NCBI GenBank assembly: GCA_007134775.1
Contig: SLKC01000051.1
Coordinates: 1 to 58,814 of the forward strand
Source: Ectothiorhodospiraceae bacterium
GTDB taxonomy: Bacteria > Pseudomonadota > Gammaproteobacteria > XJ16 > Halofilaceae
Direction: 5' to 3'
Length of the DNA stretch: 58,814 nucleotides
The notes below the pieces were generated by a model. The model saw nothing but the letters and a program-made list of their open reading frames with translations, was not told the origin of the DNA and ran no database searches. This document shows positions 48,121-58,056 of this stretch, one piece after another (the stretch's first letter is position 1; the number at the start of each line of letters is the position of its first letter). Made by a program: the position numbers and the translations under genes.

Positions 48121-48759
48121 ATGCCCCGTATGAAAGAAGATGGAACGACGGAGACGGTCGAAGGTGGAGACAGCACGGTTGCCGCAAACATGACGACAGC
48201 GACAACGGGGAGCGTGTCCACCCGCAAGAAGGCAGCGAAGAAGAAGGCCGGCGCGCGCAAGAAGGCAGCGTCGAAAAAAGTGGCCTCGAAGAAGAAGGCG
48301 GCCGCGAAGAAGACCGCATCGGGCAAGGTAGCCTCGAAAAAGACGGCTTCCAAGAAGAAGTCGGCGGCAAAGAAGAAGGCTGCCTCGAAGAAGAAGGCAG
48401 GGGCCAAAAAGAAGGCAGCGGCATCCAGTGTGACGGACCGTCTGCGCGCGCAGGTGCGCGAGGTGAAGGCCGAGCTCAAGGAAGTCAAGGATGAGCTGAA
48501 ACTGGCACAGAAACGCGAGGCGGCGCTGCGCAAACTGAGCGAGGCCAAGGAGCGGGCAGTGGGACGTTTCGCGGCTCGGTGGGAAAAGGATGAACTCGCG
48601 CGTATCGAGCGCGTCGCGGGGAGTAAGCAGAAACCCGCCTCGAAGAAGAAGGCGGCCAGCAAGAAGAAGGCGGCCAGCAAGAAGAAAGCGGCCAGCAAGA
48701 AGAAAGCGGCCAGCAAGAAGAAAGCAGCCAGCAAGAAGAAGGCGGCCGCAAGGGCATGA
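48121..48759 (+). CDS. Histone-H1-like, lysine/alanine-rich DNA-binding protein with central coiled coil
   Basis: A 212-residue, highly basic protein. ATG 48121 is preferred over ATG 48106 because GGAG sits nine bases before it. An acidic and threonine-rich leader (1-33) is followed by a first Lys/Ala-rich block (34-100, KKAAKKKAGARKKAA), a predicted coiled coil with heptad-like charge (about 103-165, DRLRAQVREVKAELKEVKDEL), and a second block (170-212) of AASKKK repeats. Such tails resemble eukaryotic H1 C-termini and bacterial H1-like proteins (for example AlgP, PhaF-type regions) that compact DNA or organise granules. It stands alone between the RDD gene and xerD. No catalytic domain is present. 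Confidence 0.9.
   Translation: MPRMKEDGTTETVEGGDSTVAANMTTATTGSVSTRKKAAKKKAGARKKAASKKVASKKKAAAKKTASGKVASKKTASKKKSAAKKKAASKKKAGAKKKAAASSVTDRLRAQVREVKAELKEVKDELKLAQKREAALRKLSEAKERAVGRFAARWEKDELARIERVAGSKQKPASKKKAASKKKAASKKKAASKKKAASKKKAASKKKAAARA
48652..48741 (+). repeat. Five tandem 18-bp units encoding AASKKK
   Basis: The unit GCGGCCAGCAAGAAGAAG or close variants repeats five times in frame, with most changes at third positions (AAA/AAG, GCG/GCA). Partial units flank it on both sides. Repeat-number variation by slippage is plausible. Confidence 0.9.
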
Positions 48760-48787
48760 CACCGGATGGCGCGTGATGAGCAGGGGA

Positions 48788-48827
48788 CGGGCTCGGGAGG
48801 GCTGGCCACCGTCAGCTCCCGAGCCCG
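48788..48827 (+). terminator. Strong 12-bp hairpin between the H1-like gene and xerD
   Basis: CGGGCTCGGGAG pairs perfectly with CTCCCGAGCCCG over a 16-nt loop, 28 bp after the H1-like stop and 18 bp before the xerD ATG. No U-tract follows. It probably ends the H1-like transcript, and could limit read-through into xerD. Confidence 0.65.
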
Positions 48828-48845
48828 CCTGATGCGATAGCCGCA

Positions 48846-49766
48846 ATGGTGCGTGAACGGGTTGCAACTCGGACTCCGGGCGAGGCCGAGATCGACCGGT
48901 TCCTTGATGCCCTCTGGACCGAGCGCGGGCTGAGCCGGCGGACCCTTTCCGCCTACGGCACGGACCTCCGTGTATTTGCCCGCTGGCTTGCTGCACGGGA
49001 TCGGCAGCTGCTTTGCGCCGGGCGGGCGGACTTGCAGGCCTACCTCGCCGATCGGGTGGGAGATGGTATCCGAGCGCGGAGCCTGCAGCGCATACTCAGT
49101 ACGCTGCGGCGCTTTTATCGCTTCCAGATCCGAACCGGGGCCATGGACGTCGACCCGACGGCGAATCTTGCGAGCCCGCGTAGTGGGCGGCCGCTGCCGA
49201 CTTCCCTCTCCGAGGCCGAGGTCGAGGCATTGCTGGGGGCCCCATCGACGGATCACCCCCGCGGCATCCGCGACCGTGCCATGCTGGAGCTACTCTATGC
49301 CTGTGGCTTGCGGGTGAGCGAGCTGGTCGGACTGCGGTTCGACCAACTCCACCGTGCGCACGGTATCGTCCGCCTAGTCGGCAAAGGGGGAAGGGAGCGC
49401 CTCGTCCCGGTCGGCGAAGACGCGCTCGACTGGCTCGAAGTCTATCTTGCGGACGCTCGACGGGCGCTCCTGGGTCGGCACGGCGTTTGTAATGCCGTTT
49501 TCGTCACCACGCGCGGTGCGGCGATGACGCGTCAGGCATTCTGGTATATTGTCAAACGCTACGCGCGCGAGATCGGGATCCAGCGGTCCCTGTCACCGCA
49601 TACGCTGCGCCACGCATTTGCAACACATCTGCTCAATCACGGCGCCGATCTGCGTGCTGTACAGATGCTTCTCGGGCACAGCGATCTGTCGACGACGCAG
49701 ATCTACACCCATGTTGCCCAGGCACGACTGCAGGAGTTGCATGCCCGCCATCACCCGCGCGGATGA
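48846..49766 (+). CDS. xerD: Site-specific tyrosine recombinase XerD
   Basis: A 306-residue recombinase. N-terminal SAM-like core-binding domain (about 13-100), catalytic domain with the RKHRHY set: Arg in CGLRVSEL, Lys in GKGGRER, HTLRHAFATHLL, LGHSDLSTTQ and the nucleophile Tyr in QIYTHV. With XerC it resolves chromosome dimers at dif. The downstream dsbC keeps the usual xerD-dsbC order, which supports XerD over XerC or an integrase. Confidence 0.95.
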   Translation: MVRERVATRTPGEAEIDRFLDALWTERGLSRRTLSAYGTDLRVFARWLAARDRQLLCAGRADLQAYLADRVGDGIRARSLQRILSTLRRFYRFQIRTGAMDVDPTANLASPRSGRPLPTSLSEAEVEALLGAPSTDHPRGIRDRAMLELLYACGLRVSELVGLRFDQLHRAHGIVRLVGKGGRERLVPVGEDALDWLEVYLADARRALLGRHGVCNAVFVTTRGAAMTRQAFWYIVKRYAREIGIQRSLSPHTLRHAFATHLLNHGADLRAVQMLLGHSDLSTTQIYTHVAQARLQELHARHHPRG

Positions 49767-49849
49767 CGACCGCACCGTTATCGGACCACCGGCGGGGGGG
49801 GGACGGGGACCAACAGCCTGCGCGCGCCCAAACCGGACGGAGAACTGTC

Positions 49850-50593
49850 ATGCGTCGATATCTCGTCGGGGTCGGCACCCTGCTGGTGCTGCTCGCCACA
49901 GTCACCGCGAATGCGGATCCGGATGCGTTGCGTGCGCATCTGGCCGAGGAGTATCCCGATTTCTCCGTGGATTCGATCGAGCCCGCGCCACTCGAGGGTC
50001 TCTACGAGGTCGTTTCCGGGGCTGAGGTCATGTATATCAGCGCCGATGGCCGCTATGTGCTCCGCGGGGAGTTGCTCGATCTGGTCGCGGGGCGCAATCT
50101 GACCAGCGAAGTCCAGCAACAGCTCAGTCATCAGCAGGTCGAAGCGCTTGGCGAAGAGAACATGGTGGTCTACGAGCCCGCTGGCGGCGAGGTCGAGCAT
50201 CAGATTACCGTTTTCACCGATACCACCTGCGGCTACTGCCAGGAGCTGCATCAGGAGGTGCTTGCGGCGATTGACCGCCACGGTATCGAGCTACGCTATC
50301 TGATGTTCCCCCGGGCTGGACTCGGCAGCCGGGCCGCCGAGACGTTGCGCGATATCTGGTGCGCGGATGATCCGCAGGCGGCGATGACCGCGGCCAAGCG
50401 CGGGGAGAGCGTGCCTGCTCGCGACTCGTCGTGTAACCCGCCTGTGGCGGAGCATTTCGAAACCGGGCAGCAGATCGGCGTCACCGGCACGCCCTATATC
50501 CTGCTCAATGACGCCGGGCCCGTCTTTGCCGGTTATCGCCCGGTAGAACAGCTCATCGAGATGTCCCGCGAGAGTGGCGGTTTGCGCGAGTGA
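49850..50593 (+). CDS. dsbC: Thiol:disulfide interchange protein DsbC
   Basis: A 247-residue periplasmic protein started at ATG 49850 with a signal peptide (about 1-22). An N-terminal dimerisation domain is followed by a thioredoxin domain with active site CGYC (Cys127, Cys130) in FTDTTCGYCQELH. The cis-proline loop is GVTGTPYILL. A second cysteine pair (in DIWCADD and DSSCNPP) matches the structural disulfide. It isomerises wrong disulfides and is kept reduced by DsbD. Confidence 0.95.
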   Translation: MRRYLVGVGTLLVLLATVTANADPDALRAHLAEEYPDFSVDSIEPAPLEGLYEVVSGAEVMYISADGRYVLRGELLDLVAGRNLTSEVQQQLSHQQVEALGEENMVVYEPAGGEVEHQITVFTDTTCGYCQELHQEVLAAIDRHGIELRYLMFPRAGLGSRAAETLRDIWCADDPQAAMTAAKRGESVPARDSSCNPPVAEHFETGQQIGVTGTPYILLNDAGPVFAGYRPVEQLIEMSRESGGLRE

Positions 50594-50723
50594 GCGGTGC
50601 CGAGCGGGTCATCGAGCGCCGTTGCAAGGTAGGGCGCGGTCCGCTCCCACAAAGGCATTGGCGAGTCCTCTGCCGGCCGGCCACTTCCCGCTGTTGAGTC
50701 GCTAGATGGAGACGCATTCCGCC

Positions 50724-52613
50724 ATGGCCAAGAGCTACGACGCCTCCGCCATCGAGGTACTATCTGGACTGGAACCGGTTCGCAAGCGACCGGGCATGTA
50801 TACGGATACGATGCGCCCGGATCACCTCGCCCAGGAGGTGATCGACAACGCCGTCGATGAGGCGCTGGCCGGGCATGCCAATCGGGTCGACGTGCGCCTC
50901 TACGCCGATGGATCACTGGAGGTGGCGGATGATGGCCGCGGCATGCCCGTCGACCTTCACCCCACCTATGCAGTGCCTGGTGTCGAGGTCATCCTCACGA
51001 CCCTACATTCGGGCGGCAAATTCAGCGAAGGGCATTACCGCTTTTCCGGCGGTCTGCACGGAGTGGGCGTGGCGGTCGTCAACGCGCTGTCCCATCGCCT
51101 CGACGTGACGGTACGCCGCGACGGCATGGAATACGCCATGTCCTTCGCCGGTGGCGAGAAGCAGCAGGAGCTGACGCCGAATGGCCGGGTTGGCAGGCGC
51201 AATACGGGGACCCGCCTGCGTTTTTGGCCGGATCCGCAGTACTTCGACAGTATACGGTTCAGTCGTGCGCACCTGCGGCGCTTGCTGCGGGCCAAGGCGG
51301 TGCTCTGTCCGGGCCTCACGGTCACCTGGTTCGACGAGGCCGGTGGCGAGGAGGAGCAGTGGCAGTTCGCCGACGGCATGGCCGAGTATCTGCTGGGTGC
51401 CGTGGGCGAACAGGAGACGGTTCCCCGCAAGCCCTTCCAGGGGCACATGACCGGTACCACGGAGGCGGCCGATTGGGCAATCGTGTGGGTGCCTGAGGGG
51501 GAGCCAATCGGCGAGAGCTATGTCAATCTGGTGCCGACCACGGCGGGTGGTGCGCACGTCAATGGCATGCGCAACGGCCTGACCGAGGCACTGCGCGATT
51601 TCGCCGAGCGCCGCAATCTCGTGCCGCGCGGCATCCGGCTGACCGCAGAGGATGTGAACGCCCATGCCGCCTATCTGCTATCGGTGAAGTTGGCCGATCC
51701 CCAGTTCGCCGGCCAGACGAAGGAGAAATTGGCCTCGCGTGCTTGCCAGGCCTTTGTCGCCGGTGTCATCGGCGATGCCTTTGCCCAATGGCTCAATCGT
51801 CATCCGGAGTCGGGGGAGGCGATTGCGCAGCTCGCGATCAACAGTGCGCAGCGTCGCGTGCAGGCACAGAAGAAGGTCAAGCGCAAGAAGGTGGCCTCCG
51901 GGCCGGCGCTGCCGGGGAAGCTGGCAGACTGCACCAGCCAGGACGTGGCGCATACGGAGCTCTTTCTTGTCGAGGGGGATTCTGCGGGCGGTTCCGCCAA
52001 GCAGGCGCGCGATCGCAGTTATCAGGCCGTGATGCCGCTGCGCGGCAAGATCCTCAATACCTGGGACGTCAAGCCCGAGGAGGTGCTGGCTTCGCAGGAG
52101 GTGCACGACATCACCGTCGCTCTCGGCGTCGACCCCGGCAACGCCGATCTGGGCAAGCTGCGCTACGGCAAGGTCTGCATCCTTGCGGACGCCGACTCGG
52201 ACGGTCTGCACATCGCCACGCTCCTCTGCGCACTCTTCGTCCGCCACTTCCGGCCACTGGTCGCGGCGGGCCACGTCCACGTGGCCATGCCGCCGCTGTA
52301 CCGGATCGATGTGGGCAAGCAGGTCTTCTACGCGATCGACGAATCGGAGAAGGACGGCATCCTCGAGCGCGTTGCAGCCGAAGGCTTGCGCGGTAAGCCG
52401 CAGGTGACTCGCTTCAAGGGGCTCGGCGAGATGGATCCTCTGCAGTTGCGCGAGACGACGATGGCCCCTGAAACCCGGCGGCTCGTGCAGCTCACCATCA
52501 CGGATGGCGACGATACAAACAAGGTGCTCGATATGATGCTCGCGCGCAAGCGCGCCGCCGATCGGCGCGGTTGGCTTGAACAGCACGGTAACCTCGCGGA
52601 AGTGCCCGTCTAG
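50724..52613 (+). CDS. parE: DNA topoisomerase IV subunit B
   Basis: A 629-residue GHKL ATPase. ATG 50724 gives MAKSYDASAIEVLSGLEPVRKRPGMY as in homologues; ATG 50706 is also open. Motifs: EVIDNAVDEALAG, DDGRGMPVD, GGLHGVGVAVVNALS, and the TOPRIM EGDSAGGSAKQARDR with DADSDGLHIATLL. ParE rather than GyrB because of length and parC nearby. It partners ParC for chromosome decatenation; here parE and parC are split by two genes. Confidence 0.96.
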   Translation: MAKSYDASAIEVLSGLEPVRKRPGMYTDTMRPDHLAQEVIDNAVDEALAGHANRVDVRLYADGSLEVADDGRGMPVDLHPTYAVPGVEVILTTLHSGGKFSEGHYRFSGGLHGVGVAVVNALSHRLDVTVRRDGMEYAMSFAGGEKQQELTPNGRVGRRNTGTRLRFWPDPQYFDSIRFSRAHLRRLLRAKAVLCPGLTVTWFDEAGGEEEQWQFADGMAEYLLGAVGEQETVPRKPFQGHMTGTTEAADWAIVWVPEGEPIGESYVNLVPTTAGGAHVNGMRNGLTEALRDFAERRNLVPRGIRLTAEDVNAHAAYLLSVKLADPQFAGQTKEKLASRACQAFVAGVIGDAFAQWLNRHPESGEAIAQLAINSAQRRVQAQKKVKRKKVASGPALPGKLADCTSQDVAHTELFLVEGDSAGGSAKQARDRSYQAVMPLRGKILNTWDVKPEEVLASQEVHDITVALGVDPGNADLGKLRYGKVCILADADSDGLHIATLLCALFVRHFRPLVAAGHVHVAMPPLYRIDVGKQVFYAIDESEKDGILERVAAEGLRGKPQVTRFKGLGEMDPLQLRETTMAPETRRLVQLTITDGDDTNKVLDMMLARKRAADRRGWLEQHGNLAEVPV

Positions 52614-52626
52614 GGCGGAGGTGACC

Positions 52627-53553
52627 ATGGCGATCGATCTCAGCCAGTACCTCGTCATCGGCGTCTCCTCGCGCGCGCTCTTCGATCTCACCGAGGAGGA
52701 CCGGATCTTTCGTGAGCAGGGGCTCGAGGCCTACCGCCGTTACCAGCTTGAGCGCGAGAATGAAGTGCTGATGCCGGGGACCAGTTTCGGTCTGGTCAAG
52801 GCGCTGCTCCGTCTCAACGCGATCGATCAGGCGGCGCGTCGCGTCGAGGTCGTGATCATGTCGCGCAACTCCTCGGAGACCAGTCTGCGGATCTTCCACT
52901 CGATCCAGCACTACGGCCTCGATATCACGCGTGCCGCGCTGACCGGCGGCGCCTCGCTCGTGCCCTACCTACGCGCGTTCAACGTCGACCTCTTCCTCTC
53001 GCGCGATCCCGACGATGTCGCCCGGGGGCTGCAGAGCGGAACCGCATCCGCGCTGCTCTACGATGTGCCCAGCGATGTCAGCGCGGATGTCGACCAGATC
53101 CGGATCGCGTTCGATGGCGATTCCGTGCTCTTCTCCGACGAGGCCGATCGGATCTATCGGGAACACGGGCTCGAGGCGTTCCAGGCGCACGAGATCCAGC
53201 ACGCCCACCGCCCCCTTCCCGAAGGGCCGTTGGCGAAGCTGCTCAAATCCCTCGCCGATGTACGGGGATTGGAACAGCCGTCGGACGCGACGGTGCCATC
53301 GATTCGCACCGCCTTGGTGACGGCTCGCAACAGCCCGGCCCACGAGCGTGTGATTCGTACCTTGATGGCCTGGGGCGTAACCATCGACGAAACCTTCTTC
53401 TTGGGGGGGATGTCGAAGCACGAGGTTCTGCAGGCCTTCCGGCCGCACATGTACTTCGATGACCATCCCAGCCACTGTGCCACGGCTGCCGGCGGTGTGC
53501 CGACGGGGCGCGTGCCCAGTTATGATGACCCGGGGACCGGTATCGGCGATTGA
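52627..53553 (+). CDS. 5'-nucleotidase, cytosolic type I (PF06189) family
   Basis: A 308-residue protein started at ATG 52627 with a GGAGGTG ribosome site. It carries the family pattern YLVIGVSSRALFDLTEED, EVVIMSRNSSETSLRIFHSI, IAFDGDSVLFSDEADRIY (HAD-like DxD) and FFLGGMSKHEVLQAFRPHMYFDDH. It should hydrolyse nucleoside 5'-monophosphates, possibly AMP or IMP. It lies 13 bp after parE. Confidence 0.9.
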   Translation: MAIDLSQYLVIGVSSRALFDLTEEDRIFREQGLEAYRRYQLERENEVLMPGTSFGLVKALLRLNAIDQAARRVEVVIMSRNSSETSLRIFHSIQHYGLDITRAALTGGASLVPYLRAFNVDLFLSRDPDDVARGLQSGTASALLYDVPSDVSADVDQIRIAFDGDSVLFSDEADRIYREHGLEAFQAHEIQHAHRPLPEGPLAKLLKSLADVRGLEQPSDATVPSIRTALVTARNSPAHERVIRTLMAWGVTIDETFFLGGMSKHEVLQAFRPHMYFDDHPSHCATAAGGVPTGRVPSYDDPGTGIGD

Positions 53554-53611
53554 GGTTCCGGCCCGGTGACGGAGCGCTGCTGCGCCTGGCGTGGGAGGGA
53601 GCGTGCCGGCG

Positions 53612-54241
53612 ATGACGGCGGGTCGTGCGAGGCGAGGGTTTTGCGGCGCGCTGCTTGCGCTTGCGGTTGCGGCCGACGCCGCATCGCCCGTTGCGGCCGG
53701 TGCGGCCGACGCGCCGGATCGGCCCAATTTCGTCTCGATCTACGGCGCCGTCAACTTCCAGGAGCGGGTTATCGAGTTCGTTCGCGACGGTACCGCCACG
53801 TTCCAGAGCTCCTATCTGTATGCCCTGGCCGGCACCTGGTCGTGGGGCCGTACCCCGCCGGCGCGCTGGGAGCTTGAGGGGCAGCTGGTGAAGCACAGCG
53901 GTTTGCAGAACCACTGGGAGGTCAATGTGGTGCCGACCGTGCGCTGGCTCCACACCCCCTGGGATCGCTATGTCGATACCCGCTTTGCCATCGGCTGGGG
54001 CCTGTCCTGGGCCAGTGAGGAGCCGCCCATTGAACCGCGACAGGAGGAGGAGGTGAGCGCGGGGGAATCGTCACGACTGCTCAGCTATACCCTACTTGAG
54101 ATCGAGATGAAGCCGCCTGCCGCTCGCCACTGGAGTGGTTTCGTGCGCCTCCACCACCGCTCCGGAGTGGGCGGCGCATTCGGCGGCGTCGAGGGCGGCT
54201 CGAACTTCCTCGGCCTCGGCATCCGCTACTACTTCCGCTGA
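53612..54241 (+). CDS. Outer-membrane beta-barrel protein, PagL-like (putative lipid A deacylase)
   Basis: A 209-residue exported protein started at ATG 53612 with a signal peptide to about residue 30. Alternating hydrophobic strands and the aromatic-glycine end LGLGIRYYFR suggest an eight-stranded barrel. The segment RLHHRSGVGGAFGGVEGGSN recalls the His-x-Ser of PagL lipid A 3-O-deacylase, but the usual Asn after the serine is Gly, so activity is uncertain. It could be an outer-membrane barrel with another role. It lies between the nucleotidase and parC. Confidence 0.6.
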   Translation: MTAGRARRGFCGALLALAVAADAASPVAAGAADAPDRPNFVSIYGAVNFQERVIEFVRDGTATFQSSYLYALAGTWSWGRTPPARWELEGQLVKHSGLQNHWEVNVVPTVRWLHTPWDRYVDTRFAIGWGLSWASEEPPIEPRQEEEVSAGESSRLLSYTLLEIEMKPPAARHWSGFVRLHHRSGVGGAFGGVEGGSNFLGLGIRYYFR

Positions 54242-54344
54242 ACGCCGCATCCCCGGCTGCAACACGGCGACGAGCCGTGCGAAGATACGCCACCCCGCCG
54301 CCCGTCCGTGCAGTCGGGCCGCACCTTAGCGCACTGGGATACGC

Positions 54345-56603
54345 ATGACCGAATCTTCCGAGAACGGCGATACCTTCGAGGAGCGCGAGCGTCAGCCGCT
54401 GGCCGCGTTCGCCGAGAAGGCCTATCTCGACTACTCGATGTACGTCATCCTCGACCGGGCATTGCCGCATATTGCCGACGGCATGAAGCCCGTGCAGCGG
54501 CGTATCGTCTATGCGATGTCCGAGCTCGGACTCAACGCGAGCGCCAAGCACAAGAAGTCGGCGCGTACGGTCGGTGATGTGCTGGGCAAGTTCCATCCGC
54601 ACGGCGACTCGGCCTGTTACGAGGCCATGGTGCTGATGGCGCAGCCGTTCACCTATCGCTATCCGCTCGTCGACGGGCAGGGCAACTGGGGCTCGCCGGA
54701 CGATCCCAAGTCGTTCGCCGCCATGCGCTATACCGAGGCCCGTCTTGCGCCCTTCTCCGAGGTCCTCCTCGCTGAGCTGGGGCAGGGCACGGTGGACTGG
54801 CAGCCCAATTTCGACGGCTCCCTGCAGGAGCCGACCCTGCTGCCGGCGCAGGTGCCCCACGTATTGCTCAATGGCACGACTGGCATCGCCGTCGGCATGG
54901 CTACAGATGTCCCGCCACACAACCTGCGCGAAGTGGTCGACGCCTGCCTGTTGCTGCTCGATCGCCCGAAGGCGAGCATCGCCGATCTCTGCGGCTGCAT
55001 GCCGGGGCCCGACTACCCGACGGCGGCGGAGGTGATCACCCCGCGGACCGAGCTTGAGCGGATCTACGCGAGCGGGGGCGGCAGCGTCAGAGCACGGGCG
55101 CGCTGGGAGCGCGAAGGCAGCGATGTCGTGATTACGGCGCTGCCCTACCAGGTCTACGGCAACCGCGTGCTGAGCCAGATCGGCGAACAGATGCAGGCGA
55201 AGAAGCTGCCGATGATCGACGATCTGCGCGACGAGTCGGATCACGAGAACCCAGTGCGCATCGCCATAACGTTGCGCTCGGGGCGGGTCGACGTCGAGGC
55301 CCTGATGGATCACCTGTTCGCTACGACCGACCTCGAACGCAGCTATCGGGTCAACCTCAACCTGATCGGCACGGATGGTCGCCCTGGGGTGCGCGATCTG
55401 CGCACGCTGTTGCGCGAGTGGCTGGACTGGCGCCAGGAGACGGTGCGGCGACGCCTGCAGTGGCGTCTCGATCGGATTACCGATCGCCTGCATGTGCTCG
55501 CCGGACTGCTGACCGCCTATCTCAACATCGATGAGGTCATCCGCATCATCCGCGAGGAGGACGAGCCGAAGGCGGTTCTGATGAGCACATTCGATCTGAG
55601 TGCGCGGCAGGCGGAGGCCATCCTGGAGCTGCGCCTGCGCCACTTGGCGAAGCTTGAGGAGATCAAGCTTCGCGGAGAGGAGGAGGCGTTACAGCAGGAG
55701 AAGGTCGACCTCGAGAAGACGCTGGGCTCGGATCGGCGCATGAAGACCCTGATGAAGAAGGAGCTGCGCGCGGTCGCCGAGACCCATAGCGATGAGCGGC
55801 GCTCGCCGCTGACCGAGCGCGGCCCGGCAAAGGCGCTGCAGGAGTCGGACCTGGTGCCCAGTGAGCCGGTGACCGTCGTGCTCTCACGCCAGGGCTGGGC
55901 GCGGGCGGCGAAGGGGCACGACATCGAACCCGAAAGGTTGAGCTACAAGGCCGGTGACGGTTTCCAGGACGCGGCTTGGGGGCGCAGTAATCAGCCAGTG
56001 ATGTTCCTCGACAGCACCGGCCGGGTCTACACCCTGCCGGCCCACCGCCTGCCCAGCGCGCGCAGCCATGGCGAGCCCCTGGCCTCCCTGCTCAAGCCGC
56101 CCGATGGCGCGACCTTCGTCGCCAGCCTGATGGGGCGGGATCAGCAGCCCTACCTTTTTGCGACGGACACGGGCAATGGTTTTATCACGCGTCTCGGTGC
56201 AGTCCAGGCGCGCACGCGCACGGGCAAGGCCGTGCTGACGGTGCCCCAGGGGGCGGAGCCGCTGATTCCGGCCCCGATCTACGATCCCGCGTCCGACTGG
56301 ATCTGCGCGATCCACTCCAACGGGAATCTACTGGTCTTCGCCGCCAGTGAGGTACCCGAGATGGCGCGGGGCAAGGGTGCGCGCCTGATTGGTATCCCGG
56401 CGAAGAAGTTCACGGCCGGTGAGGAGCGCATGGTGGCGATCGCCTCGGTACCCGAGAACGGCAAACTGGTGATTGAGGCCGGCAAGCGCCACACTCGCCT
56501 CCGGCGCCAGGATCTCGCTGAATACTTCGGTGAACGGGGGCAGCGTGGCAAGAAGCTGCCGCGCGGTTTCCAGCGAGTCGATCAGGCCTATGTGGACCTG
56601 TAG
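54345..56603 (+). CDS. parC: DNA topoisomerase IV subunit A
   Basis: A 752-residue protein. The catalytic tyrosine is Tyr129 in [11 protein letters not shown], and the quinolone region [12 protein letters not shown] has Ser89 and Glu93, i.e. the wild-type susceptible residues. The C-terminal blades are degenerate, as in ParC, and lack the GyrA-box. With ParE it separates daughter chromosomes. Confidence 0.97.
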   Translation: MTESSENGDTFEERERQPLAAFAEKAYLDYSMYVILDRALPHIADGMKPVQRRIVYAMSELGLNASAKHKKSARTVGDVLGKFHPHGDSACYEAMVLMAQPFTYRYPLVDGQGNWGSPDDPKSFAAMRYTEARLAPFSEVLLAELGQGTVDWQPNFDGSLQEPTLLPAQVPHVLLNGTTGIAVGMATDVPPHNLREVVDACLLLLDRPKASIADLCGCMPGPDYPTAAEVITPRTELERIYASGGGSVRARARWEREGSDVVITALPYQVYGNRVLSQIGEQMQAKKLPMIDDLRDESDHENPVRIAITLRSGRVDVEALMDHLFATTDLERSYRVNLNLIGTDGRPGVRDLRTLLREWLDWRQETVRRRLQWRLDRITDRLHVLAGLLTAYLNIDEVIRIIREEDEPKAVLMSTFDLSARQAEAILELRLRHLAKLEEIKLRGEEEALQQEKVDLEKTLGSDRRMKTLMKKELRAVAETHSDERRSPLTERGPAKALQESDLVPSEPVTVVLSRQGWARAAKGHDIEPERLSYKAGDGFQDAAWGRSNQPVMFLDSTGRVYTLPAHRLPSARSHGEPLASLLKPPDGATFVASLMGRDQQPYLFATDTGNGFITRLGAVQARTRTGKAVLTVPQGAEPLIPAPIYDPASDWICAIHSNGNLLVFAASEVPEMARGKGARLIGIPAKKFTAGEERMVAIASVPENGKLVIEAGKRHTRLRRQDLAEYFGERGQRGKKLPRGFQRVDQAYVDL

Positions 56604-56720
56604 TACGCAGGCCTGACCGCCGCCTGGCGGGCTCGGCACGATGCAGCGTCGGCTCGCCGTCGCATGAAAGGGCGTAGGTGCGGCACTCGCGCTTTACTGT
56701 CGAACGATGAGGAGAGGGTT

Positions 56721-57986
56721 GTGCGGTTCATGGTTCTCGGAGGTGGTCTGGCCGGTGTGCCCACGGCCTGGTATCTGCACCAGTCCGGGCATGAAGTCAC
56801 GCTGATTGATCGCGCGCCGGCGCTGGCGGCGGAGGGCAGTCACGCCAACGGCGCGATCCTGCACGCGGGCAACGCCGAGCCGTGGAACTCGCCCGCGGTC
56901 GTCGGCCAGCTACTGCGCTGGATCGGTCGCGAGGACTCGCCGCTACTGTTGCGCCCTGGTCAGCTTCCCAATCTGGCGTTCTGGGGGCTGCGCTTCCTGT
57001 GGCACAGCCGGGCCGCGCCGTACCGCTTCGGTTTGGAGGTGAACACCCGGCTGGCGGTCTACAGTCGCCAGTGCATGGAAGAGCTGGCGGCGAACACGGG
57101 GGATGGCTGGGACCGGGCCCAACGCGGCAGCCTGAAGGTCTGCCGCAGCCAGCGCTCCCTCGACGAGGTGCTCGGTGGCGTCGAGACCCTGCGCGAACTC
57201 GGTGTCGCCGTAGAAGAACTCGATCGCACGCGGGTTCTGGCTCACGAGCCTGCACTGGCAGACGGCGCTGACGATGTCCTCGGCGGCGTCTACTTCCCCG
57301 AAGATCAGTCCGGTGATCCCTGTCAGTTCTGCCGCCGGCTCGGTGCCCGGCTTGAGGCAGGGGGGGCGCAAGTCGAACTGGGCACCTCCATCCAGCGACT
57401 GGAACGTGACGGCGCGCGCGTCACCGCCGTGGTTACGGACCGCGGCCGCTTCACGGCCGATCGCTTCGTCATCGCCACTGGCGTTGACGCGCCGCAGCTC
57501 GTAGCCCCCCTGGGACTCCGGTTGCCGATTCGGGCGGTGAAGGGGTACGCCGCCACGATACCGACACACGGTCATGCGGACGCACCGCGGTTGCCTGTGA
57601 TCGACGATGACCGCAAGGTGGTGATGGCCCCGCTCGGGAATCGGCTACGCGTGGCGGGGATGGCCGAGTTCGCCGGCCATGACCGGACCATCCACCGCCA
57701 TCGCGTGGATGCCGTGGTGCGCACCGCGCTGGCCGCGTTACCTGCGTTCGCCGGGCGTGTCGATGATGCGGAGATCGAGCCCTGGGCCTGCCTGCGACCG
57801 CTGATGGTGGATGGCCGCCCCCTGATCGGGTCGACCCCGCTGGAGAATCTCTATCTCAACACAGGGGCGGGGCATCTGGGCTGGACCATAGCGGCCGGGG
57901 CCGGTCGCCTGGCCGCCGATCTGGCGTGCGGCCAGTCCCCCGAGATCGACCCGAGTGGTCTACTCTACGAGCGCCAGGCGAACTGA
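56721..57986 (+). CDS. dadA: D-amino acid dehydrogenase (DadA-like) FAD oxidoreductase
   Basis: A 421-residue flavoprotein, GTG start at 56721 preceded by GAGGAGAG. The dinucleotide motif is VLGGGLAGVPTAWYL; other DadA features are HEVTLIDR, GSHANGAILHAG, EDQSGDPCQFCRRL, LPIRAVKGYAATIP and TGAGHLGWTIAAGAG. DadA oxidises D-alanine and other D-amino acids to keto acids and feeds the quinone pool. No alanine racemase is adjacent, so the substrate is not certain. Confidence 0.87.
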   Translation: MRFMVLGGGLAGVPTAWYLHQSGHEVTLIDRAPALAAEGSHANGAILHAGNAEPWNSPAVVGQLLRWIGREDSPLLLRPGQLPNLAFWGLRFLWHSRAAPYRFGLEVNTRLAVYSRQCMEELAANTGDGWDRAQRGSLKVCRSQRSLDEVLGGVETLRELGVAVEELDRTRVLAHEPALADGADDVLGGVYFPEDQSGDPCQFCRRLGARLEAGGAQVELGTSIQRLERDGARVTAVVTDRGRFTADRFVIATGVDAPQLVAPLGLRLPIRAVKGYAATIPTHGHADAPRLPVIDDDRKVVMAPLGNRLRVAGMAEFAGHDRTIHRHRVDAVVRTALAALPAFAGRVDDAEIEPWACLRPLMVDGRPLIGSTPLENLYLNTGAGHLGWTIAAGAGRLAADLACGQSPEIDPSGLLYERQAN

Positions 57987-58056
57987 CCGTGCTGCACGGA
58001 CGGCCCTGGCGCTTCGTAGCGGGCGGGGGCGCTGTTCACCATCGTTTTGGCTGGGG

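Noticed and set aside
48102-49256. 384-codon minus-strand frame, Leu/Phe/Ala-rich, over the H1-like gene and xerD start
   Set aside because: It is the reverse reading of AAG/GCC repeats, which naturally gives Leu, Phe and Ala runs. The plus strand has promoter, ribosome site and coiled coil.
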